From contig DASZRW010000091.1 in the NCBI GenBank assembly GCA_035549015.1, positions 94,220 to 158,219 of the forward strand: 64,000 nucleotides of DNA. Reading direction: 5' to 3'. This DNA comes from JAFDZV01 sp035549015. GTDB lineage: Bacteria; Bacteroidota; Ignavibacteria; OLB7. Position numbers and translations under genes: made by a program. The notes under the pieces were generated by a model. The model saw only the letters and a program-made list of their open reading frames with translations. It was not told the DNA's origin and searched no databases. Each line of letters begins with the position of its first letter. Within the stretch, counting starts at the first letter, position 1. This document shows positions 43,479-54,014 of this stretch, piece after piece.

Positions 43479-45092
43479 CTACTCCGCCATCGCGCGCGCG
43501 CGGGGTGCGGCGGCCTTCACTTCGTCCGGCGTTCCGTCGGCATACTTCTGGAAGTTGTCGTTGAACTGCTGGGCGAGGCTGTAGGCCTTCTCGTCGTAGG
43601 CCTCCGGGTCCGCCCAGGTAGTGCGCGGCGTAAGCACCTCGTCCGGAACGCCCTCCACATGGAGCGGCACATGGAACCCGAAGATCGGATCCTCGCGATA
43701 CTCCACATCCGCCAGCGCGCCGCTGAGCGCTGCGTTGATCATCGCACGGGTGTAGGCGATCTTGATGCGGCTGCCGACACCGTAGGGGCCGCCTGTCCAG
43801 CCGGTGTTCACCAGCCAGCACTCCGCATTGTGCTCCTGAATCTTCTTGCCGAGCAGCGTAGCATACACGGACGGATGGTGCACCATGAACGGCGCGCCGA
43901 AGCAGGTGGAGAATGTCGGCTGCGGCTCCGTGACCCCCTTCTCCGTGCCGGCCACCTTTGCGGTGTAGCCGGAGAGGAACTGGTACATCGCCTGGGCCGG
44001 CGTAAGGCGGGCGATCGGCGGAAGCACGCCGAAGGCATCGGCGGTGAGCATGATGATATGATTCGGATGGCCGCCGCGCGAACCGGGCGCGATGCCGGGA
44101 ATGTACTCGATCGGATAGGCCGCGCGCGTGTTCTCCGTGTACTTCGCGACGTCCAGATCCAGCTTGCGCGTGTCGGCATCGAACACCACGTTCTCGATGA
44201 TGGTGCCGAACATCTTGGTGGTTGCATAGATCTGCGGCTCCGCCTCCTGCGAAAGCTTGATCACCTTGGCATAGCATCCCCCCTCGAAGTTGAAGACGCC
44301 GTCGGCGGACCAGCCGTGCTCGTCATCACCGATCAGCGCGCGGGCGGGATCGGCGGAGAGCGTGGTCTTGCCGGTGCCGGAGAGGCCGAAGAAGAGCGCT
44401 ACGTCCCCCTCGGCGCCGATGTTCGCGGAGCAGTGCATCGGCATCACACCCTGCAGCGGAAGCAGATAGTTCATCGTGGTGAACAATCCCTTCTTGATCT
44501 CGCCGGCGTACGATGTGCCGCCAACCAGGATGATCTTCTTTCCAAGGTCCAGCAGAATGAAGGTGCCGGTGCGCGTGCCGTCCACCTCGGGATCGGCGTC
44601 CATGTCCGGCACATGCAGCACGGTGTAGTCGGCGTTGAACAACTCGTCCCCCCGCTCAACCTTGCGGGTGGGGATGAAGAGCGTCTGCGCGAACAGGTTG
44701 TGCCAGGCATGCATGTTGATCACACGCACGCCGATGCGATACCGCGGATCGGCACCAACGAAGCAGTCCGCAACGAACAGGTCCTTCCCCCTGAGGTAGG
44801 CCTTCGCCTTCTCGAGAAGCGCGTCGAACTTTTCCTGCGGGAACTCCCGGTTCACCGGACCCCACCAGATCCTGTCCTGACTGGATGCCTCGCGCACGAA
44901 GAACTTGTCGTTCGGCGAACGGCCGGTATGTACACCCGTGAGAACGGCCAGCGGCCCCCCTTCCACCAGATGCCCCTCGTTCCGCTTTACCGCCTCCTCC
45001 ACCAGCACCGTGGTGGTCGGGTTATTGAAGATGTTCCCCGGCTCCTGGATACCGAACTGCTCCAACTGCTTGCGCAGATCCTCGTTGTTCAT
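43479..45092 (-). CDS. pckA: Phosphoenolpyruvate carboxykinase (ATP)
   Basis: The 537-aa enzyme converts oxaloacetate and ATP to phosphoenolpyruvate and carbon dioxide, the first step of gluconeogenesis. The P-loop GLSGTGKTTLS is at residues 236-246. LTGVHTGRSPNDKFFVRE near residue 52 is the substrate loop, and GRSP, SAGEIK-like YAGEIKKG and DDEHGWS metal sites are present. The start MNNEDLRKQLEQFGI is the family N-terminus. A minus-strand TAGCTTCG box lies about 50 bases upstream. Downstream is a repeat and then the convergent lipoprotein gene. Confidence 0.96.
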   Translation of the reverse strand: MNNEDLRKQLEQFGIQEPGNIFNNPTTTVLVEEAVKRNEGHLVEGGPLAVLTGVHTGRSPNDKFFVREASSQDRIWWGPVNREFPQEKFDALLEKAKAYLRGKDLFVADCFVGADPRYRIGVRVINMHAWHNLFAQTLFIPTRKVERGDELFNADYTVLHVPDMDADPEVDGTRTGTFILLDLGKKIILVGGTSYAGEIKKGLFTTMNYLLPLQGVMPMHCSANIGAEGDVALFFGLSGTGKTTLSADPARALIGDDEHGWSADGVFNFEGGCYAKVIKLSQEAEPQIYATTKMFGTIIENVVFDADTRKLDLDVAKYTENTRAAYPIEYIPGIAPGSRGGHPNHIIMLTADAFGVLPPIARLTPAQAMYQFLSGYTAKVAGTEKGVTEPQPTFSTCFGAPFMVHHPSVYATLLGKKIQEHNAECWLVNTGWTGGPYGVGSRIKIAYTRAMINAALSGALADVEYREDPIFGFHVPLHVEGVPDEVLTPRTTWADPEAYDEKAYSLAQQFNDNFQKYADGTPDEVKAAAPRARAMAE

Positions 45093-45290
45093 GAAAATCT
45101 TCCCGAGATGAGTATGGTTGAGACACCGAATAACGACGGTTCCGAAGCTAATCAAAATCCTCTAATCCCCTTGCAACGGAGCGTTAAGCGGAGCTGGCTC
45201 TGTACGGGGGGCTGGCTCCACGGAGGGAACGCGTGAAGGGGAGGATACACGGGCTTCGAATGTGCCGTCGAGGAGGGGAGCACCGGGCCA

Positions 45291-45776
45291 TCAGTCTATA
45301 TCACCAAGGGAGTAGTTCTCCTTCACCCAGAGGAAGGCGAACTGGCGGCTGACCGCTCCCTTCTGTGTGGTGAAGGTGACCGTGGCCACCACCCACTCCC
45401 CCTCGGACTGCTTCGCCCGCTTGAACGATACAATCCCGTAGCCGGAACATTCCTTCAGCATCCGCGCGATGCGCCCGCAGATATCGTCCACCTGGCGCCC
45501 CTCATCCGGGTTCGCGTAGAGGTAGGTATCGTGCCACTTGCGCGCCTTGTTGCTTCCGCGGTAGACCAGGTAACCGGCAGCCCGGCTGAACTTTCCCTCG
45601 TCGCACAGGCTGAACAGCTCCTCCAGCCGCCGATGCAGGATGCTGCGCGTCTCCTTGTCCACCGCGGACTTCCCCTTCGGCTGGGCCGTCGCATGTGCAG
45701 GACGGCAAAGAAACATCACCGCCACGATCGCGGCAATGACAACGGTCATGGTTTGCACTCTTGTTCGCATGCTCAT
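45291..45776 (-). CDS. Exported protein of unknown function
   Basis: The product of about 161 aa has a signal peptide (VVIAAIVAVMFLCRPAHA). Its mature part is a small mixed domain (LEELFSLCDEGKFSRAAGYL, SEGEWVVATVTFTTQKGAVS) that resembles NTF2-like or DUF4878-like folds. No catalytic motif is seen. The frame starts with a TTG codon at 45788; ATG 45776 is chosen because the signal peptide follows. It lies on the minus strand between gyrB and pckA, with about 200 bases before pckA. Confidence 0.6.
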   Translation of the reverse strand: MSMRTRVQTMTVVIAAIVAVMFLCRPAHATAQPKGKSAVDKETRSILHRRLEELFSLCDEGKFSRAAGYLVYRGSNKARKWHDTYLYANPDEGRQVDDICGRIARMLKECSGYGIVSFKRAKQSEGEWVVATVTFTTQKGAVSRQFAFLWVKENYSLGDID

Positions 45777-45941
45777 GGGAATCACCAATGGGTTGATCGT
45801 CCGGTCCAGGCCTGCGCTCCGCTCCCGGTACGGCGGCAGGCTTCACTCACTCCACATAGACCAGGCACCAATAAACGCAAAGAGCGGGCACGCATCAACA
45901 GCATGCTCCGCTCTCTTCGTTTCAACGAACGCGCCGGCGTG

Positions 45942-47993
<2,052 letters not shown>

Positions 47994-48053
47994 CCGTACG
48001 TTCAAGTTGAATTGCTCCGCGAGCCCACCCGTGGATTCCGGGCCGGGCAGCTC

Positions 48054-48332
48054 TCAGCGGAGAATGATCTCCTTCACCACCTCTGCGCCGAAGCGCTCAT
48101 TCACCCTGGCGCGTATCTCCTCACGGCGAAGTGCAAGCTCGTTGCGCCATACCGCGCTCTCCACGCGAACGAACATGCGCCCCCTGTCGATCCGTTCTAC
48201 CGTTGTATGGCGGGCCACGGACTCCCCGACGATCTCCACCCAGTAGCCGGGCACGGCGCTCTCATTGGCCTTCGCCTCGAAGTTGTTCGCGCGAAGCCAT
48301 TGTTGGATCAACGAGCCAAGGCGTTCAGCCAT
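48054..48332 (-). CDS. dciA: DUF721/DciA-type protein
   Basis: The 92-aa product has the DUF721 pattern: LGSLIQQWLRANNFEAKANE near the start, YWVEIVGESVARHTTVERID and GRMFVRVESAVWRNELALRR. DciA loads the replicative helicase in bacteria that lack DnaC. The start at ATG 48332 follows AGGAAGG. The position between recF and gyrB is conserved in many phyla and supports the call. Short family members such as this have only the KH-like domain, and function by homology is moderately certain. Confidence 0.8.
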   Translation of the reverse strand: MAERLGSLIQQWLRANNFEAKANESAVPGYWVEIVGESVARHTTVERIDRGRMFVRVESAVWRNELALRREEIRARVNERFGAEVVKEIILR

Positions 48333-48511
48333 GCGTGATGCCTTCCTGATCAGTTTGCCGCGACGCATTTTTTGCGAGCGCGCGGGGCGATGTTGGAGAG
48401 CCTTCCGGCCTGATATTGCGGATAGAGGAGTAACCCGCAAATATAGGAATTATCAGGCTTCCGGCCGCATCGTAGAGACGTGTAATTGGGAGAAATCGTG
48501 AAGAATGTGGT

Positions 48512-49699
48512 TCAGGAATCGGCGGTGCGGAGGGCCTCCGCGGAGGGCGGGATCCGGCCGTATCGGATCGATGAGATTGCCCCCTCCTGCACACTGAACT
48601 GCGCCTCTCCGGGGCCGAGTCCGCGACGGTTCAGGAACGGCAGAATATCCAGCGAGGCAGCCGTGATGAAGGTCTGCCCAAGCGTGCGCGTAAGCTCGTA
48701 GACACGCTCGGCACGCTGCGGGTCGAGCTCACCGAAGATATCGTCCAGTAGAATCAACGGCGTCTCCGCACACTGCGATGCCAGGTAGTGGAACTCCGCG
48801 ATCTTCAACCCGATCAGCAGCGTCTTGTGCTGCCCCTGGCTCGCCGCCACACGCACGTCGCCGCCGTTCACCTCCATCCGCAGGTCGTCGCGATGAGCGC
48901 CGAAGAGGGTGGTGCCGCGGCGCGCCTCCTCGGCCGCCACTTCGCGGCAACGGAACCAGAGTGCGTCGCGATAATCCGCCACGCTCGCAAGCGGTGCGCT
49001 GATTGCGTCCGGAAGATAGTGGATGTCCGCACGATCGATTCCGGAGGCGACGCGCGTTGCCGCATCGCGAAAGATCGGCTCGAACTCCCTCAGGAAGATA
49101 GTACGTTCGTACATCAGATGCGCGGCGCGCTCCACCAGCCCCTCGTCCCATGGCTCCAGCAACATCCGGTCGGCCGGCCGGCCGCTCCGGCGCGCCATCG
49201 CCAGCAGAGCATTCCGCTGCTTCAGCACCCGGCGGTACTGCATCAGGTCCTCCAGATAGCGCCGCTTCGCCTGCGAGATCACCATGTCCAGGAACCGCCG
49301 CCGTTCCGCCGGCGCACCGTTGGTGATCGCCTTCATGTCCGGCGAGAGCACAACCGTCGGCGCAGAGCCGATCACCTGCGCGGCATTCGCGGCGGGCGTT
49401 CCATCCAGCAGCGCCGTGCGCCCGGCGGCGGCATCGTACGCCACCTCGATACGCCGCGGCACGCCGTAGTCGCTCACTCCTTCAATCCGCACATCGTAGG
49501 AATGCCGGCCGCGCCGCACCATGTGCGCGTCCGGCGTCCCCACGAACGAGCGTGTGAGCGTTGCGATGGAGATCGCCTCCAGGATCGTCGTCTTCCCCTC
49601 GCCGTTCAATCCGGTAATGACGTTCGCCCCCTGCGCCACCTCCAGCTCTGTGGCGGCATGGTTGCGAAGGTTGCGGAACGATACGCGACGAAGATGCAT
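48512..49699 (-). CDS. recF: RecF recombination mediator
   Basis: The 395-aa ATPase helps load RecA at single-stranded gaps. The N-terminal SMC-like ATP site has ITGLNGEGKTTILEAI (Walker A residues ~29-37). The conserved start MHLRRVSFRNLRNHAATELE is canonical. Walker B and signature appear as the segment VAASQGQHKTLLIGLKIAEF and LILLDDIFGELDPQRAERVY. It is encoded 197 bases after dnaN on the same strand, and dciA follows. The gap between dnaN and recF shows no gene. Confidence 0.95.
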   Translation of the reverse strand: MHLRRVSFRNLRNHAATELEVAQGANVITGLNGEGKTTILEAISIATLTRSFVGTPDAHMVRRGRHSYDVRIEGVSDYGVPRRIEVAYDAAAGRTALLDGTPAANAAQVIGSAPTVVLSPDMKAITNGAPAERRRFLDMVISQAKRRYLEDLMQYRRVLKQRNALLAMARRSGRPADRMLLEPWDEGLVERAAHLMYERTIFLREFEPIFRDAATRVASGIDRADIHYLPDAISAPLASVADYRDALWFRCREVAAEEARRGTTLFGAHRDDLRMEVNGGDVRVAASQGQHKTLLIGLKIAEFHYLASQCAETPLILLDDIFGELDPQRAERVYELTRTLGQTFITAASLDILPFLNRRGLGPGEAQFSVQEGAISSIRYGRIPPSAEALRTADS

Positions 49700-49896
49700 G
49701 ACGATGGATGAAAGCCTGCCGATACGCGAAGAGCCGGGGACAGACGAGACCCCGTCCGCAGCATGCGATTCGTCACCGGAGGCGAATCGTATGCAGCCGG
49801 GCGCGCGATCTTATCCGTTCACGGCTCTGGCGATTGAACGGCGGCCCTTTCGCGCTGCATGCGGTTGCAGACGAAGCGCGCCGCCTATGTGCCAAA

Positions 49897-51018
49897 TCAG
49901 TTGTTCAGGCGAATGGGCATCAGAAGCATCAGCACGTCCTGCCCGTTCTTGTCGCCATGCGGCGTGATCAGCGACGGACGGAGCGGCGTGGAGAAGTCGA
50001 ACGCCACGTCCGGGGTATCGATGCGGTCCAGCGCGTCGCGTACGTACTGCGAGTTGAAGCCGATCTCCAGCTCGTCGCTGTTGTAGTCGCACGGCACCTG
50101 CTCGTATGCCTCGCCGCCGGTGTCCATGTCCTCCGCCTGCACGCGGAGCCCCTCGGAGGCAATCCGCATCCGCACCTGCCGGGTCTGCGAGTTGGAGTAG
50201 AGGCTTACCCGCTTCACCGTGTTGAGCAGCTCCTCGCGACGGATCACCATGCGCTTGTCGTTGGCCTGCGGGATCACGCTCTCGTAGTTGGGATAGTTCT
50301 CGTCGATCAGGCGCGCGGTGATCGTGGTAACGCCGTCGGCAAAGCGCACGTGCGTCTGGTTCGCCTCCAGCGTGATCTCATCGGCGGCGAATGCCTTCGA
50401 GGCCAGGTTCAGGGCCTTCGGCGGAACGATGATATCGAGTTGATCGCCTCCGGTGCCGGCCATGTCGTGATCGATCACGCGCACCAGCCGGAAGCCGTCC
50501 GTTGCGATGGCGCGAATCTCGTCGGGACGGAACTGGAACAGCACACCGGTCATCGCCGGGCGGAACTCGTCGCCGGAGCATGCGAACACGGTGCGATCGA
50601 TCATGGAGGTGAACTTCGCCAGCGGAAGCTTCAGCGATGCCTTCGCCTCGAACTGCGGAAGCTGCGGGAACTCCACCGCATTCAGGCCCGTGAGCTTGTA
50701 CTGGCCGCTGCCGGTGTACAGCGTGATCCGCATCGTCGCGAGGTCCGCCTCGAAACGGAGATCGCCCAGCTCCAGCGCGCGCACCGTGTCGATCAGGCGC
50801 TTCGCCGGAACCAGGATGGACCCGTTCCCCCCCTCACCCCGCACATCGATCCGTGTGGTTACCACGATATCCATGTCCGTGGCGGTCAGGCTGAGCACGG
50901 AGCCATCGAGATGCATGAGGATATTTTCCAGAACCTGCATCGGTGAACGCTGCGGAGTTGCGCTCGATATGCGCCCGAGCGCCAATGCAAATTCCTTGAC
51001 AGCAACGCTGAAGTTCAT
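49897..51018 (-). CDS. dnaN: DNA polymerase III beta sliding clamp
   Basis: The 373-aa clamp tethers replicative polymerases to DNA. The three clamp domains are marked by MNFSVAVKEFALALGRI, PVxNIL-type SPMQVLENILMHLDGSVLSL, TDGFRLVRVIDHDMAG and GFNSQYVRDALDRI, with the terminal MLLMPIRLNN clamp tail. The start at 51018 is the family N-terminus. It is first in the order dnaN-recF-dciA-gyrB. In many bacteria dnaA precedes dnaN, but here a repeat and divergent recX do, so dnaA must lie elsewhere. Confidence 0.96.
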   Translation of the reverse strand: MNFSVAVKEFALALGRISSATPQRSPMQVLENILMHLDGSVLSLTATDMDIVVTTRIDVRGEGGNGSILVPAKRLIDTVRALELGDLRFEADLATMRITLYTGSGQYKLTGLNAVEFPQLPQFEAKASLKLPLAKFTSMIDRTVFACSGDEFRPAMTGVLFQFRPDEIRAIATDGFRLVRVIDHDMAGTGGDQLDIIVPPKALNLASKAFAADEITLEANQTHVRFADGVTTITARLIDENYPNYESVIPQANDKRMVIRREELLNTVKRVSLYSNSQTRQVRMRIASEGLRVQAEDMDTGGEAYEQVPCDYNSDELEIGFNSQYVRDALDRIDTPDVAFDFSTPLRPSLITPHGDKNGQDVLMLLMPIRLNN

Positions 51019-51071
51019 AGCGGAGAGGTTTCGAGTATGCGGGTTTCGAGGTCTGCTTTTTCTTGAAGTCC

Positions 51072-51102
51072 CCAAGCTACAAAACCGGCCCCGCCCTGCC
51101 AA
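51072..51102 (-). promoter_or_regulatory. Bacteroidota-type promoter for dnaN
   Basis: On the minus strand TTG (51102-51100), 20 bases, then TAGCTTGG (51079-51072). The leader to dnaN is about 47 bases. Confidence 0.5.
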
Positions 51103-51151
51103 GTCTGTGGCACGATGCGAGGCGTCACAGGTTGATATTCCCGTGGTACAG

Positions 51152-51306
51152 CCCTCCGGGGCCTCCTCACCTTCCGGGACTTCCTCACCTCCCGGGGCTC
51201 CTTCTCCTCCGGGAACTCCTTCTCCGCCGGGGGCCTGCGCCTCTGGATGATATCTCTTGCCCCTTCGGGTTCACGATCATTCACCGCATCTCGTCTCAGG
51301 GGGCCA
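51152..51306. repeat. Short GC-rich tandem repeats joined to a dispersed-repeat copy
   Basis: 51152-51232 repeats CCTCCGGGG/CCTCC-type units of 18-21 bases. 51233-51306 is a copy of the dispersed repeat (GGGGGCCTGCGCCTCTGG, TGATATCTCTTGCCCCTTC). The plus frame through the first part spells PSGASSPSGTSSPPGAPSPP, so it is low-complexity and I do not call a gene. 51307-51462 shows no gene. Confidence 0.6.
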
Positions 51307-51462
51307 TGCAAGGCATTGCAACGCCCAGCCTCGAAGGGGCGGAAGGGCCAAGCCTGGGAGGCGAGCCCCAGGTATCCGCGACGCGCACATCACCCAGCCC
51401 GAAGGGCGGCAGATCACTGGCTCCTCATTGCACGCGACATCCTGCCAACTCCTCCACCGTTG

Positions 51463-51470
51463 TAGTTTTG
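51463..51470 (+). promoter_or_regulatory. TAGTTTTG -7 box just before recX
   Basis: A perfect TAnnTTTG five bases before the ATG at 51476. CTG rather than TTG stands at the -33 position. Transcription would begin about at the start codon. Confidence 0.4.
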
Positions 51471-51475
51471 TGCCG

Positions 51476-52240
51476 ATGAACAGCGAGCAACAACACACAC
51501 CCCCGAAGGGGGAGCAGCGTGCTCCGGAGGCGAGCGGCGATCCGGAGCTGGTGATCACCGGGGTGCAGACGCAGGTTGGAAACGAGCTGCGCCGCTCCAT
51601 CTACGTGAACGACACGTTCGCATTCGGCGTGAGCGAGGAGATCTACGTTCGATACTCACTGTTCCGGGGCCGGAAGGTGACCGAGGAGTTCATCGAGGAG
51701 GTGCGCGCCGCCGATGAGGTGTTCCGTTGCAGGGAGAAGGCCATGCGGTATCACGCTCTGCGGATGCACAGCCGCCGCGAGATGGAGCGGAAGCTGCTGG
51801 AGAAGGAGTTCTCGCCGGAGGCCGTGGCCGCGACGCTCACGTTTCTGGAGGAGTACGGCATGGTGAACGATGCAGCGTTCGCGGCCGGCTACGTGCACGA
51901 TCGTCTCCTGAAGAAGACGGTGGGAACCGGACGTCTTCGCGACGAACTGCGCCGCAGAGGAATTGCCGAGGAGCATATCGATGCGGCACTGAACGCATCG
52001 CACGAGGAGGACGATCAATCGCGCGCGCTGGCGGCCGCGCGCAGGAAGGCGCCAACGATCCGGCAGAGCGACCCGCGCAAGTGGGAGCGCGCCATGACGA
52101 ACTTCCTCGCGGGGCGGGGCTTCAACTGGGAGACGATTCGCTCGGCGCTGGCAACGCTCCGCTCGGAGCGAGCGGGCACGGAACATCGTTCGGATGACGA
52201 GCCCGCGGACGAGGAACCATTCATGAACGAGGAGGAGTGA
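51476..52240 (+). CDS. recX: RecX-family regulator of RecA
   Basis: The 254-aa product carries the three RecX helical repeats: YHALRMHSRREMERKLLEKE, EYGMVNDAAFAAGYVHDRLL, then RLRDELRRRGIAEEHIDAAL and a last one with DPRKWERAMTNFLAGRGFNW. RecX limits RecA filaments. The first ~60 residues are extra and contain a beta strand (SIYVNDTFAFGVSEEIYVRY), and the end is acidic (DDEPADEEPF). The start ATG 51476 is chosen by its nearness to the -7 box and the lack of likeness upstream. The next gene starts after four bases. Confidence 0.88.
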   Translation: MNSEQQHTPPKGEQRAPEASGDPELVITGVQTQVGNELRRSIYVNDTFAFGVSEEIYVRYSLFRGRKVTEEFIEEVRAADEVFRCREKAMRYHALRMHSRREMERKLLEKEFSPEAVAATLTFLEEYGMVNDAAFAAGYVHDRLLKKTVGTGRLRDELRRRGIAEEHIDAALNASHEEDDQSRALAAARRKAPTIRQSDPRKWERAMTNFLAGRGFNWETIRSALATLRSERAGTEHRSDDEPADEEPFMNEEE

Positions 52241-52244
52241 CACG

Positions 52245-52520
52245 ATGGAGGGAATCGAGGAGCCGGAGGAGGATTTCGATCCGTGGGGCGATCGGTACGA
52301 TGACGCGCCGGTCCATGCTTCGCCGGGAGAGTTGACCGCCGTTCCATACTTCTGCGCCGCGTGCGGAGAACGGAACGAGACGCAGCTCGATCTCGAGGGA
52401 GGCTATCACCAGGAGTACACGGAGGACTGCGCGGTCTGCTGCCGGCCCAATCTGCTCTCGATCACGGTGGATGAGGATACGCTGGCGGTGACGGTCATGA
52501 ACGAACTGGAGTACGAGTAG
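52245..52520 (+). CDS. CPXCG-type Cys-rich protein
   Basis: The 91-aa product has an acidic N-terminal part, then PYFCAACGERNETQLDLEGG, YHQEYTEDCAVCCRP and a beta strand tail. The two paired Cys sets (CAAC and CAVCC) would bind zinc. It corresponds to the family of small CPXCG-motif proteins, although the first motif reads CAACG here. It starts four bases after recX, so it is translated from the same mRNA. Function unknown. Confidence 0.8.
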   Translation: MEGIEEPEEDFDPWGDRYDDAPVHASPGELTAVPYFCAACGERNETQLDLEGGYHQEYTEDCAVCCRPNLLSITVDEDTLAVTVMNELEYE

Positions 52521-52540
52521 AAGGAATGATCGATTGAGCA

Positions 52541-52755
52541 CCAGGGTCTTGCGACCCTGGCTGATTCCTGTCGCCCCTTCGGGGCTCGGCATCGTCGTGG
52601 CTCGCACACCCCAGGGTCTCGCACTCCAGGGTCTTGCGACCCTGGCTATCTCCTGTCGCCCCTTCGGGGCTCGGCATCGTCGTGGCTCGCACACCCCAGG
52701 GTCTTGCACTCCAGGGTCTTGCGACCCTGGCTATCTCCTGTCGCCCGTTCAGAGC
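52541..52755 (+). repeat. 85-bp tandem repeat, about 2.5 copies
   Basis: Units start at 52541, 52626 and 52711. Each opens CCAGGGTCTTGCGACCCTGG and continues with TCCTGTCGCCCCTTCGGGG, CTCGGCATCGTCGTGGCTC and GCACACCCCAGGGTCT. The spacing is exactly 85 bases, and units are nearly identical. Related single copies lie at 22785, 43250 and 51233. Plus-strand frames through it give peptide repeats (LRPWLxPVAPSGL), an artefact of the tandem repeats. 52756-52922 shows no gene. Confidence 0.85.
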
Positions 52756-52922
52756 GATTGAACGATCGCTGCAACAATGTTCATTGCACGGGGATGCCGC
52801 GCCGAAGCGCGCGATCCATCGGGGAGACGGTCACGGTGCGCGATCTCCGGATGGCGCCCGGGCCGGCAACCCCGATTCGTTGCACACCAACGAGCAGACC
52901 AGTAGGAATTCCTGATTGATGA

Positions 52923-53984
52923 TTATTGACTCATCGCATACGCCGCCACAAGCCGGGTAACATTGTAGAGGATCGGCCAGGTGATGTAGGCACGTGTATC
53001 GCGTGAGGAGTGATAGCCGGGATTGCGGGGATGGCGCGCATCGTTACGCCACGGCGCGCAGCTTTCCATGAGGAGCACGGCAGGAATGCCGACGCGATCG
53101 AAGGAATCGTTATCGCTCTTGTCGCACGGGCCGCAGCGGGTGCCCAGTTCCAGATCAAGGCGCAGGCGTCCCTGAAGCGCAACCAGTTCGCGGGCCAGCC
53201 AGAGCGAACGCCCCGAGGAGAATACCGGAGTGTAATTTCCCCGCGGATTCCATCCCACCATGTCCATCACGATCGCCCCCTTCACCTTCGCCCCCCTCTC
53301 CTTCAGCATGCTCGCCAGCCAGCGGCTGCCGAGATGATGGCCGTCGTGGTGCGACATGCCGGCGTAGTCCGGGTTGCGCTCCTCGCCGTTGCAGGCAACG
53401 AACATCACGGTGTAGTGCGGCCGCGCCGGCGCATGCGCAACAAGCGCCAGCGTCTCCAGCATGGCGGCGATGCCGCTGGCGTTGTCGTCCGCGCCCGGCG
53501 CCCGCATGTGCATCCAGTTCCCCTCCCATCCGCCGTCACGGCTCGCGGAGGCGTCGATGTGCGCGGCAACTACGATCAGCGAATCGCTCGCACCGCGCAC
53601 GATTGCCACCGGGTTCACGAGCGGATAGTTCGCGCGCGTCGAACGCCTGCGCACCATGAACGTATCGGCGCGTACCTCCTTCGTCTCGTTCGCCATCGCC
53701 CGCAGCACGTAGGCCACGGCGCGGCGGTTCCCCTCGGTGAACACCACGCGCGATCCGGTTCCCCCCGCACCTGCCAGCGAGTCGATATGTACGCGCAGGC
53801 GGGTCTCCAGATCCGGCACGACGCCCTCCTGCGGCACGACGTGCCCCTGGGGCGCGGCGGCATTCCGCATCGCGGCCGTGCCGTGTGCGCTGCTCTCCAC
53901 GCGCTCCGGCGCGAGGCAGAGTGTGAGCACTGCCAGCACGATCAGCGGAACGGTGCCGAAGGAATCGGGATAACGATGATGCAT
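52923..53984 (-). CDS. M28-family zinc peptidase, secreted
   Basis: The 353-aa product has a signal peptide (VPLIVLAVLTLCLAPERVES). The two-zinc M28 site shows VVAAHIDAS, MRAPGADDNASGIAAMLETL, FVACNGEERN in place of the usual GEEGL-type motif, KGAIVMDMVGWNP and CAPWRNDARHPRNPGYHSS. M28 enzymes are aminopeptidases or carboxypeptidases. The catalytic Glu pair and metal His/Asp are present, so activity is likely. It starts 30 bases after mtaB on the same strand, so it is likely cotranscribed with an RNA-modification gene, a chance pairing. Confidence 0.88.
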   Translation of the reverse strand: MHHRYPDSFGTVPLIVLAVLTLCLAPERVESSAHGTAAMRNAAAPQGHVVPQEGVVPDLETRLRVHIDSLAGAGGTGSRVVFTEGNRRAVAYVLRAMANETKEVRADTFMVRRRSTRANYPLVNPVAIVRGASDSLIVVAAHIDASASRDGGWEGNWMHMRAPGADDNASGIAAMLETLALVAHAPARPHYTVMFVACNGEERNPDYAGMSHHDGHHLGSRWLASMLKERGAKVKGAIVMDMVGWNPRGNYTPVFSSGRSLWLARELVALQGRLRLDLELGTRCGPCDKSDNDSFDRVGIPAVLLMESCAPWRNDARHPRNPGYHSSRDTRAYITWPILYNVTRLVAAYAMSQ

Positions 53985-54014
53985 CTGGAGAAGGTATGGA
54001 ATGCGTGCTGCGGC

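Noticed and set aside
51019..51475. Replication origin upstream of dnaN
   Set aside because: No DnaA-box cluster or AT-rich unwinding region; the gap is GC-rich tandem repeat and dispersed repeat.
52534..52915. Plus-strand frames with repeated LRPWL-PVAPSGL peptides
   Set aside because: They are translations of the 85-bp tandem repeat and have no start signal.
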